NCBI GenBank assembly: GCA_007132505.1
Contig: SLOM01000211.1
Location: 1 to 32,134 of the forward strand
Direction of reading: 5' to 3'
Length of the DNA: 32,134 nucleotides
DNA from: Candidatus Sumerlaeota bacterium
GTDB taxonomy: Bacteria; Sumerlaeota; Sumerlaeia; SLMS01
In this document: positions 16,392 to 23,058 of the stretch, piece by piece
Layout of the letters: each line of letters begins with the position of its first letter
Numbering within the stretch: position 1 is the first letter of the stretch
Position numbers and translations under genes: made by a program
Notes under the pieces: generated by a model
Databases searched by the model: none
What the model saw: only the letters and a program-made list of their open reading frames with translations
Told to the model about the DNA's origin: nothing

Positions 16392-16425
16392 TCAAGAGGA
16401 AACCCCGCCCGATGACCGGGCGGGG
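16392..16425 (-). terminator. Intrinsic terminator of the ferritin-like gene
   Basis: A perfect 9-bp GC stem, CCCCGCCCG (16403-16411) and CGGGCGGGG (16417-16425), with a 5-base loop. On the minus strand it is followed by TTTCCTCTT. It lies 34 bases after the ferritin-like stop and separates that gene from the regulator gene, so the two are probably separate transcripts. Confidence 0.8.
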
Positions 16426-16459
16426 CGTTGGGGATGCAGCTTTGGAGCGGTGAGCGGGC

Positions 16460-16873
16460 TCAGCCGAGCATGCGCTCCATTTCGAGGGCGTGGCCTTCCT
16501 CGTCGGCGGCCTGATCCTCCATGTGGAGTTTCAGCTCGATCAGGCCGGCCTCCTCGGCCAGATCGGCCAGCTTCTTGTAGTGCTCCACGTCCTTCTTTTC
16601 CTCGGCTATATCGTTCTTGAGCATCGCCCTAACCTCTTGCGGGGGCGGTGTCAGGTCGGGGTTCAGCTTGGGAACGCCGCCGAGCATGACGATTTTCTCG
16701 GCCAGATACTTGGCGTGGCCGATCTCATCGTTGACCTCCGCGTCATACATCGAGCGGACAGGGGCGTACTCGATGCCCTTGATCATCGAGGCCTGAAGCA
16801 TGTAGCGGAGGAAAGTACTGACTTCGCGATTCAGGGCCTTCTGAAGCCCGTCAATCAGTTCCTGTGATGCCAT
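16460..16873 (-). CDS. Ferritin-like diiron four-helix protein
   Basis: A 137-residue ferritin-like protein, bacterioferritin-like in sequence. Four helices are evident, with iron-binding Glu and ExxH pairs: 'LNREVSTFLRY' (helix 1 Glu), 'EVNDEIGHAKYLAEKI' (helix 2), 'AEEKKDVEHY' (helix 3) and 'DQAADEEGHALEME' (helix 4). This supports a carboxylate-bridged diiron centre for iron oxidation/storage or peroxide detoxification. No heme-ligand Met is obvious. The start is ATG 16873, with GGAGG eight bases upstream; the ORF-track ATG at 16888 overlaps the Shine-Dalgarno itself. It has its own terminator and is transcribed divergently from the PurE-TsaC-like gene. It may be a mini-bacterioferritin rather than a 24-mer ferritin. 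Confidence 0.88.
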   Translation of the reverse strand: MASQELIDGLQKALNREVSTFLRYMLQASMIKGIEYAPVRSMYDAEVNDEIGHAKYLAEKIVMLGGVPKLNPDLTPPPQEVRAMLKNDIAEEKKDVEHYKKLADLAEEAGLIELKLHMEDQAADEEGHALEMERMLG

Positions 16874-17153
16874 GGGAGAAACCTCCATAGGTTACGTGGT
16901 ATGTCGCTCTTTCCGTGCTTCGTCCGTACCGAACTGTTTCTATCAGGGGGCCAGTCGCGTGCCAACCGCAAAGCCCCCGCGATAGCGAAGCGGGGTGCGG
17001 ACGCGCGGGCGAGTGCATGCCGGCCACCGGGAATGCGGGGAGGTGTTGGACCATCTTCGCTTGCGGCTCCGGGCCTGACGCGGGCAGGAATCGGGTATTC
17101 CGGACATGCCCCAGGGCACCCGATACTGTCGTCCGGCGGACCCGAGGACACCC
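16874..17153. other. Divergent intergenic region between the ferritin-like and PurE/TsaC-like genes
   Basis: These 280 bases must carry promoters in both directions, but no -35/-10 pair or Fur box is convincing by eye. A 6-bp GC stem, CCCCGC...GCGGGG, lies around 16977-17005. The plus-strand gene has GAGGA six bases before its ATG. I see nothing else that I can support. Confidence 0.4.
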
Positions 17154-18686
17154 ATGCCGAAACCGCTCGTTGGGGTGGTGCTGAGTTCACGCTCCGAATT
17201 CAACATCATGCGCAGGGGACTTGAGTTGCTGCGTATGTTGGGGGTACCATACACAGTAGAGGTGGTCTCAGCTTCCCGGGGGCCGGACAAACTGACACGT
17301 TTTGCCTCCCAGGCACCTGACCGCGGCATCGAGGTGCTCGTGTGCGGGTCCGGGGGATCGGCGCTGGTGGCGGGGATGCTGGCCAGCCATTCGCAACTGC
17401 CTGTGGTGGCGGTCCCGATTGATTCAAGCCCCCTGCGCGGGCAGGACGCGCTCTTCTCCATGGCCCAGATGCCCCCCGGGGTGCCAGTGGCGACGGTGGG
17501 GATCAACAGCTCGGAGAACGCCGCGCTGCTCGCCACACGCATCCTGGCCATCAAGTATCCCAAGTTCCGCTCCACACTGGCGCGCCATTGCGGTGCCCTT
17601 TCGGACCGTCTGGAGGGCACGCGCAGGGAACTCGTGGGCGAGTACGCGGACCTCTGCGACCCGGCACGCACTGCTGCCCCGAAGCTGCTCGACAGCTCCA
17701 TGGAGGTGGAAACCGATCCGGCCGGCGAGGAGATTACCCCAAATATCTCCGAGGCGGAGACGCCGCCCGCCGCCACCGAGGTCATCCGCCCGGGAGCAGC
17801 CTCCGCCGGGAGTTCGCACCTCGGACTCTCCGGCCGCCTCATCAAGACACCGACACCACAGGAGCCGGGCACCGTGACCGAGGACCCGGCGTTGACCGAG
17901 GACCTGACGCGGGTCCGCTCCGCCGGCTCCCGCGAGCGGAAGGACGACCTCCCACCGCCGCCGGAACTCGAGGACCTCAGCCCCGGGCCGGAGACGGCCG
18001 CGCTCGGCGGCAGTCCGGACACCCGGGAGGTCATCGAAACCAAAGTCTTCGCGATAGATGCCAAGGCACCGGACGAGGACGTGCTTTCCCACGCCATGAT
18101 GGTCCTGATCGAGGGCGGCATCGTCGCTTTCCCGACCGACACGGTGTACGGCCTTGCGGCGGACGCCTCCAACCCGGAAGCGGTCCGCCGTCTGTACGAA
18201 ACCAAGGGGCACGAACCACAGCGTAAGAACCTTTCCGTGCTGCTCCATGCGCAGCAGCAGCTCGACGAGCTGGTGCGGGAGGTGCCGCCCGAGCTGGAGA
18301 CAGTTCTGGAGCGCTACTGGCCCGGCGGACTGACGGTGCTCTTCTTCAAGCAGGCGGCGGTGCTGGGCACCATCACCGAAACGCCGTCCATCGCGGTGCG
18401 CATTCCGGACCACCCGGTGGCCCTCCGGCTCATGGAACTGGTGCAGCGCCCGCTCGCGGTGATCAATGCGGCGCTCCCGAACAAGCCGGCCGCCGTGACC
18501 GCCGAGGAGGTACTCGAGCGCTTCGACTCGCGGGTTCATTGCGTACTCAACGCCGGACCGTGCGACTCCAAGCGTATATCCACGGTGCTCAGCGTGCTCA
18601 GCGAGCCCTTTGAAATCCTGCGCGAAGGGGTCGTTCCCGCAGCCGAGTTGCGCTCGATCCTCGGCGACAAGGTGCGGGTGAGTTAG
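17154..18686 (+). CDS. Fusion of a PurE-like domain and a TsaC/YrdC-like domain, both with altered active sites
   Basis: A 510-residue two-domain protein. Residues 4-135 match PurE (N5-carboxyaminoimidazole ribonucleotide mutase): 'LGVPYTVEVVSAS', 'CGSGGSALVAGMLA' and 'SMAQMPPGVPVATVGI'. A disordered, Pro/Glu-rich linker (about 160-300) follows. Residues 300-510 match the TsaC/YrdC/Sua5 fold (threonylcarbamoyl-AMP synthase, tRNA t6A): 'GGIVAFPTDTVYGLAADAS' and 'SIAVRIPDHPVALRLMELV', ending near 'ISTVLSVLSEPFEILREG'. Key residues differ: the PurE signature GSxSD reads SSRSE, the catalytic His of SAHRTP is Ser41 (SASRGP), and the second PurE His is Leu. The TsaC SAN motif reads NAA. The start at 17154 follows GAGGA; the ORF track's 17106 is too early. 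Folds are clear; activity is doubtful. Confidence 0.8.
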   Translation: MPKPLVGVVLSSRSEFNIMRRGLELLRMLGVPYTVEVVSASRGPDKLTRFASQAPDRGIEVLVCGSGGSALVAGMLASHSQLPVVAVPIDSSPLRGQDALFSMAQMPPGVPVATVGINSSENAALLATRILAIKYPKFRSTLARHCGALSDRLEGTRRELVGEYADLCDPARTAAPKLLDSSMEVETDPAGEEITPNISEAETPPAATEVIRPGAASAGSSHLGLSGRLIKTPTPQEPGTVTEDPALTEDLTRVRSAGSRERKDDLPPPPELEDLSPGPETAALGGSPDTREVIETKVFAIDAKAPDEDVLSHAMMVLIEGGIVAFPTDTVYGLAADASNPEAVRRLYETKGHEPQRKNLSVLLHAQQQLDELVREVPPELETVLERYWPGGLTVLFFKQAAVLGTITETPSIAVRIPDHPVALRLMELVQRPLAVINAALPNKPAAVTAEEVLERFDSRVHCVLNAGPCDSKRISTVLSVLSEPFEILREGVVPAAELRSILGDKVRVS

Positions 18687-18703
18687 CCTCCGGTCCGGCC
18701 CCC

Positions 18704-19807
18704 ATGAAAGTCGTCCACCTCACCGCCCCCGACACGATCACCGTGAGCAACTTCCCGGTCCGCTGTGAATTCGGCCCGTGCGAATTGCTGCTGGAGCCGA
18801 CCCTGGTGGGTCTGACCGGCAGCGACCTCCTTCGCTACCGGCTGGGACCGCCCATCCAGAACGGATTCCGGCAGCCCCACATCCCCGGCGGGGAGTTCGT
18901 GGCCCGCGTGGCCGCCTGCGGGCGGGGGACGGCCAACCGGGGGCTGCTCGGCAAGCGCGTGGTGGGAAATCCCGTCTCGCCCTGCATGAAATGCGAATGG
19001 TGCCTGGAGGGGAACCGGCATCAGTGCCCGAACGTGCGGGTGCTCGGCTGGCCGCCGGTCAACGGAGCCCTGCGCCAGCGGTTTGCCTGGCCAGCGGACC
19101 TCTGCATCGAGGTCCCGGATTCCATCCCGGACGAACTGGCAGTCCTCGTCGCCCCGATTTCCCTCGCGCTATCCATTGTGGACAACGCACAAGCAACGAT
19201 CATGGGGCGGGTTGCCGTCATCGGCGCGGGGCAACTGGGCCTGATGCTCATCAGGATCCTGCGTGCCACCGGCGCTGGGGAGATCCTCTCCGTGGACCCA
19301 AACGGTTACCGGCGGGACCTGGCCATGGAGCACGGCGCCACGGCAGCGTTGGACCCCTACGATGCGCCCGCTTTCATCCGCAGTTGGCCGAGGCGAGGGG
19401 CAGACGTCTCCATTGACGTGACGAATGCCTCGGAGGGCTCGCGCGAGGCCGTGGCCGCAACGCGAGTGGGCGGACGGGTCATCATCGCGGGCATCCCGCG
19501 CGACAACCGCATCCTTTTCAATGCCCGGGACGCGCGCCAGAAGGAGCTCACCCTGCGCTTCGTCCGCCGGCCCTACAAGCCGCTCGACAGGGCATTGCGG
19601 TTCCTGCAGCTTGGCGCGCTCGCTGGAATCGAAAAGCTGATCACCCACCGCTTCCCCATGGACCAGGCGGCGGAAGCCTATGAAGTCATGCGCTTCCAGC
19701 GAGAGGGGGCGATCAAGGCGGTGCTGGAGATGCCGCCCTATAGTCCATCGGAGGAATCCCCGGCGCGCGTCTATACACCGGGACCGGATCCGGCCCCGGA
19801 ATCCTGA
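18704..19807 (+). CDS. MDR-family alcohol/sorbitol dehydrogenase-like protein lacking catalytic zinc ligands
   Basis: A 367-residue medium-chain dehydrogenase. The structural zinc site is intact: Cys94, Cys97, Cys100 and Cys108 (C-x2-C-x2-C-x7-C). The Rossmann motif is 'VAVIGAGQLGLMLIRIL'. The catalytic zinc site is not: the usual CGSD reads 'LTGSD' (Thr38 for Cys), GHE reads 'GGEF' (Gly63 for His), and the third ligand position in 'LVAPISLALS' is Ala150 for Glu. It starts 17 bases after the PurE-TsaC-like gene and is probably cotranscribed. The last 37 bases overlap the convergent HAD phosphatase. The product could be a zinc-independent reductase or a binding protein; the substrate is unknown. 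Confidence 0.8.
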   Translation: MKVVHLTAPDTITVSNFPVRCEFGPCELLLEPTLVGLTGSDLLRYRLGPPIQNGFRQPHIPGGEFVARVAACGRGTANRGLLGKRVVGNPVSPCMKCEWCLEGNRHQCPNVRVLGWPPVNGALRQRFAWPADLCIEVPDSIPDELAVLVAPISLALSIVDNAQATIMGRVAVIGAGQLGLMLIRILRATGAGEILSVDPNGYRRDLAMEHGATAALDPYDAPAFIRSWPRRGADVSIDVTNASEGSREAVAATRVGGRVIIAGIPRDNRILFNARDARQKELTLRFVRRPYKPLDRALRFLQLGALAGIEKLITHRFPMDQAAEAYEVMRFQREGAIKAVLEMPPYSPSEESPARVYTPGPDPAPES

Positions 19808-20532
19808 CCCGCCGCTGCGTCGAGCAGCCCTCTCAGTCCCCGTATATCTTCTATCACGCGGATGCGGCTGTTGGGAGGATCGGGCAGCGGCCGGCCATGG
19901 GAAAGCCACACCGCCTGGAAGCCGAAGGCCTCGCCCCGGACCACATCCTCCTCCCATGAATCGCCGACCATCCAGACGGACTCCCGCGGAGGATTCCCTG
20001 CCTGCCGCACTGCCTCCTCGAAAAACTCGTCCTGCGGTTTCACGGCGGGTACGTCGCCGGCGCAAAGCACGAAGGACAGCAGGTCCCCGGCACCGCCGAA
20101 ATGCGCGAGCTTGCGTGTCTGGGTGCGCCGCTCGCCGTTCGTCAACAGTGCCAATGGCGCCACGGACGCGGCATGGCGCAGAGCCTCCTCCGCGCCCGGC
20201 AGGGGGGAGCGCTGCCCGATGTAATTCTCGATATAGAATTCGCTGACTTCCTGCGCATCAAAGGAGCAGCACCCGCCCGAGGCACGATCCAGTGCCAGTT
20301 CAAAGCGACGGACGTTCAGCATCGGAAAATCAATCCGCCCCTTGGCAAGGTCCTCCCAAAGCAGCGTGTTCGCCTCGACGAAGACAGGATGCAGGGTCAT
20401 GGGCGGAATGCCGTAACGCTCCCCCACCATCGCGATGGCCCGCTTGCTCGCGGCCGGGTGGTCCCAGAGCGTTCCGTCCAGATCAAGGAAAATCCATTTT
20501 GGTGGCTGTGAGAAGGGCTCCATGTGACTCAT
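19771..20532 (-). CDS. HAD-family phosphatase, YjjG-like nucleotidase candidate
   Basis: A 253-residue haloacid dehalogenase-superfamily hydrolase. Motif I is 'FLDLDGTLWD' (nucleophile Asp and acid Asp), motif II 'LLTNGERRTQ', motif III the Lys of 'AVKPQDEFFEEA', and motif IV 'MVGDSWEEDVVRG'. The helical cap 'FVEANTLLWEDLAKGRIDF' resembles the cap of YjjG, a house-cleaning pyrimidine nucleoside 5'-monophosphatase. The start overlaps the nth stop by ATGA; ATG 20523 is an alternative. It is the last gene of the uvrA-polX-nth operon, which supports a role in removing damaged or non-canonical nucleotides; this is inference. The ORF track shows a 483-residue version reading through nth in another frame. 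Confidence 0.8.
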   Translation of the reverse strand: MSHMEPFSQPPKWIFLDLDGTLWDHPAASKRAIAMVGERYGIPPMTLHPVFVEANTLLWEDLAKGRIDFPMLNVRRFELALDRASGGCCSFDAQEVSEFYIENYIGQRSPLPGAEEALRHAASVAPLALLTNGERRTQTRKLAHFGGAGDLLSFVLCAGDVPAVKPQDEFFEEAVRQAGNPPRESVWMVGDSWEEDVVRGEAFGFQAVWLSHGRPLPDPPNSRIRVIEDIRGLRGLLDAAAGQDSGAGSGPGV

Positions 20533-21293
20533 TTCTCGAATGTCCCCGCACTCGGGCAGAGGTCCGCCAGGCAGCAGGCTGCGCATTTCGGGGAACGGGA
20601 TTGGCACGTCTTGCGTCCGTGCAGGATCACGGCGTCGGTGAACCGCGTCCAGCGCTCCGGTGGGAGGAGGGCCGCTGCGTCTGCCTCGATCTTCTCCGGC
20701 GCGCTCTCGCTTGTGAAGCCGAGACGCTGCATGATGCGCATGAAATGCGTGTCCACGGAAATACCGGGCAGCCCAAAAGCGTGCATGCGGACGACGTTGG
20801 CTGTCTTGCGGGCTGTGCCGCGAAGCATCAGCAGGTCCTCCATGGCGCTCGGGACCTTGCCACCGAAATCCTCCACGATGGAGCGCGCCGCGCCACGGAT
20901 CGCCTTCGCCTTGTTGTTGAAAAATCCGGTCGGACGGATCGCCTCCTCCAATTCGCCCTCCGGGGCATACGCAAAGTCCTTCGCGTTGCGATATACCTTG
21001 AAGAGCTCCGGCGTGACCTGATTCACGCGCGCATCGGTGCACTGCGCGGATAGGATGGTCGCGACGAGAAGTTGAAGGGGTGTCTTGAAATCGAGAGCAC
21101 AGAAGGCGGAGGGGAACTCCACCTCGAGCCTGTCCGCGATCTTGATCGCGCGGTCCCGGAGCTTCTTCGCCGGCCGGCGCAAAGCGATCTGCTTCTTCAA
21201 TGCCTCGTCCACATGCTCCCAAACGGGAGATTTCGCATGCATGGGGTCCAGTCTCGGCTTCGCTGCTCGGCGGGGGTTGGGCTTTGCGGGCAT
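20529..21293 (-). CDS. nth: Endonuclease III-like DNA glycosylase/AP lyase
   Basis: A 254-residue base-excision repair enzyme removing oxidised pyrimidines. The catalytic pair is visible as Lys163 in 'ARKTANVV' and Asp181 in 'SVDTHFMR', with the same 18-residue spacing as K120/D138 of E. coli Nth. The [4Fe-4S] cluster loop is complete: C230-x6-C237-x2-C240-x5-C246. The helix-hairpin-helix turn reads LRGTARKTA where LPGVGRKTA is usual, so the second hairpin Gly is replaced. An additional basic N-terminal tail of about 40 residues is present. It lies 25 bases after polX and overlaps the HAD gene by ATGA. Codon pattern and context support a functional gene. Confidence 0.93.
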   Translation of the reverse strand: MPAKPNPRRAAKPRLDPMHAKSPVWEHVDEALKKQIALRRPAKKLRDRAIKIADRLEVEFPSAFCALDFKTPLQLLVATILSAQCTDARVNQVTPELFKVYRNAKDFAYAPEGELEEAIRPTGFFNNKAKAIRGAARSIVEDFGGKVPSAMEDLLMLRGTARKTANVVRMHAFGLPGISVDTHFMRIMQRLGFTSESAPEKIEADAAALLPPERWTRFTDAVILHGRKTCQSRSPKCAACCLADLCPSAGTFEK

Positions 21294-21318
21294 GATGGAA
21301 TCTTTGTGGGCGAGGTGT

Positions 21319-23058
21319 CTATTCCGACCGCTTCTTCTTTTCCTTCACGAACTTGAGGAACTTCTCTGCAGAGAGGCAGTTCAAAACGTCCCTCTTCCCC
21401 AGCCAGCCCTTCCGGGCCATGGCGATGCCGAACTGGATGTCATCCAGCCCCTCGATGCGATGTGCATCAGGGCCGATGGTGATGGGGACGCCCTGCTCCA
21501 TGGCATAGGGGATCAGGCGCCAGTCCATGTCCAGGCGGCGGGGATTGGCGTTGATTTCGATAGCGGCTCCCGTCTTGGCCGCGTGGCGAATGGCGGCGTG
21601 CTGGTCGAGCGGGAAACCATCCCGGGCAAGAAGGAGACGGCCTGTCGCGTGGCCAAGGATTGTTGCGCACGGGTGCTCCAGTGCCTTCATCACGCGAGCG
21701 GTCTGTTCCTTCTCCGTCAGATTGAAATAGGTGTGCACGGAGCAGATCACGAAATCGAACTCCTTCAGTACCTCGTCCGGATAGTCCAGCGACCCGTCCT
21801 TGAGGATGTCGCACTCCACTCCCTTCAGCAGCCGGACGCCCTTGCTCTTCCACTTCTTGTTGATGGCGTCTATCTCCTCGTGCTGCTCCCACACTCTCTC
21901 AATGGACATGCCCCGGCCGATGGTGAGCGACTGGCTGTGGTCGGCAATGCCCATCCACTCGTAGCCGTGGGCGGCGGCCCATTCGGCGTAGTCCTCCAGT
22001 TTCGGCCGGCCGTCGCTGTATGTGGTGTGCATGTGCAGGATGCCCCGGAGGTCCTTCTGCTCGAGAAGCCTGGGGAGCTTGCCCTCACCGGCCGCCTCCA
22101 CCTCCCCCATGTCCTCGCGCATTTCCGGAGGGATATACGAGAGGGCGAGGTGCTTGTAGACATCCTTCTCGGACTTGGCACGGAGGGACTCTTCCTTGCC
22201 GTCCGGGAAGAGTCCGTATTCGTTCAGCTTCATCCCCTTTTCCCGGGCGATCTGGCGAAGCCGCGTATTGTGCTCCTTGCTTCCGGTGAAATGTAGAAGT
22301 GCAAAGGGATACTCCGCGCCGGAGACGCAGCGCAGGTCAGCCTGCAGCGTGCCTCCAAGCAGCACAGAGGACTTCGTCTCCCCCTTCCCGATGACGGATG
22401 TCACACCATCGAGCGAGACAAAAGCCTCCATCACCTTCCCGGGTTCCTTGGTGGAAGCCACGAAGTCCAGATCACCAACTGTTTCCTTTCGCCGCCGGAG
22501 GCTCCCACCGATTTCAGCCTCCTGGACTGACTTCAGGCTGCGGATCTTTTCGAGAATGGGCAGGGCCGCTTTCAGAGCCGCATCCAGCCTGTGCCGGCCG
22601 CTGAAGCGCGCGAGCTGCTCGATTCCGTCGAGTATCTTACGGGCCGTCTTGTCACCAAAACCCTTCAGCCCGGCTATCCGTCCGTCCTCGCAGGCAGCCC
22701 GCAATTGATCCACCGAGGAGACACCCAGTTCCGTATATACAGCACGTGCCTTCTTGGGTCCAAGCCCGGGAATCAGCGTCATCTCCAGGAGTCCCTCTGG
22801 AAACTTTGACCGCATCTCCTCCAGCTCGGAGATGGTACCGGCCTGCGCGAACTCCTCGATCTTCTGTGCAATGCCCTTGCCAATACCGTCCAGATCGGTG
22901 AGGGTGCCGTTCTCGACGTGCTCCTCCAGGTCCGTGTCAAGCGCCTCCAGAGCCCTTACGGCTTTGCCATAGGCGCCGCTGCGGAAGGGGTTCGCACCGT
23001 CCAACTCCAGCAGCACTTCCATTTCCGAGAGTGCCTCGACAAGCGCCTTTTTGTTCAT
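21319..23058 (-). CDS. polX: DNA polymerase X family protein with PHP domain
   Basis: A 579-residue bacterial PolX. The N-terminal 8-kDa-like and helix-hairpin-helix regions (about 1-165) include 'LDGIGKGIAQKIEE' and 'IPGLGPKKARAVY'. The nucleotidyltransferase palm has 'GSLRRRKETVGDLDF', with the two metal-binding Asp residues of the GS...GDLD pattern. The C-terminal PHP domain starts around residue 340 with 'HMHTTYSDG' and continues with further His/Asp ligands ('ADHSQSL', 'GVECDI', 'GPDAH'), typical of a 3'-5' exonuclease or AP-site-processing activity. The start overlaps the uvrA stop by ATGA and has GGAGGTGA seven bases upstream. Its role is short-gap filling in base-excision repair together with nth downstream. 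Confidence 0.95.
   Translation of the reverse strand: MNKKALVEALSEMEVLLELDGANPFRSGAYGKAVRALEALDTDLEEHVENGTLTDLDGIGKGIAQKIEEFAQAGTISELEEMRSKFPEGLLEMTLIPGLGPKKARAVYTELGVSSVDQLRAACEDGRIAGLKGFGDKTARKILDGIEQLARFSGRHRLDAALKAALPILEKIRSLKSVQEAEIGGSLRRRKETVGDLDFVASTKEPGKVMEAFVSLDGVTSVIGKGETKSSVLLGGTLQADLRCVSGAEYPFALLHFTGSKEHNTRLRQIAREKGMKLNEYGLFPDGKEESLRAKSEKDVYKHLALSYIPPEMREDMGEVEAAGEGKLPRLLEQKDLRGILHMHTTYSDGRPKLEDYAEWAAAHGYEWMGIADHSQSLTIGRGMSIERVWEQHEEIDAINKKWKSKGVRLLKGVECDILKDGSLDYPDEVLKEFDFVICSVHTYFNLTEKEQTARVMKALEHPCATILGHATGRLLLARDGFPLDQHAAIRHAAKTGAAIEINANPRRLDMDWRLIPYAMEQGVPITIGPDAHRIEGLDDIQFGIAMARKGWLGKRDVLNCLSAEKFLKFVKEKKKRSE

Noticed and set aside
15320-16453. 377-residue plus-strand ORF
   Set aside because: Antisense shadow of the NtrC-type regulator, rich in repeated His/Asp/Gly/Leu without any family pattern.
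16874-16890. Hairpin GGAG/CTCC sequestering the ferritin Shine-Dalgarno
   Set aside because: The stem is only four base pairs and such pairings are common by chance; not strong enough to claim translational control.
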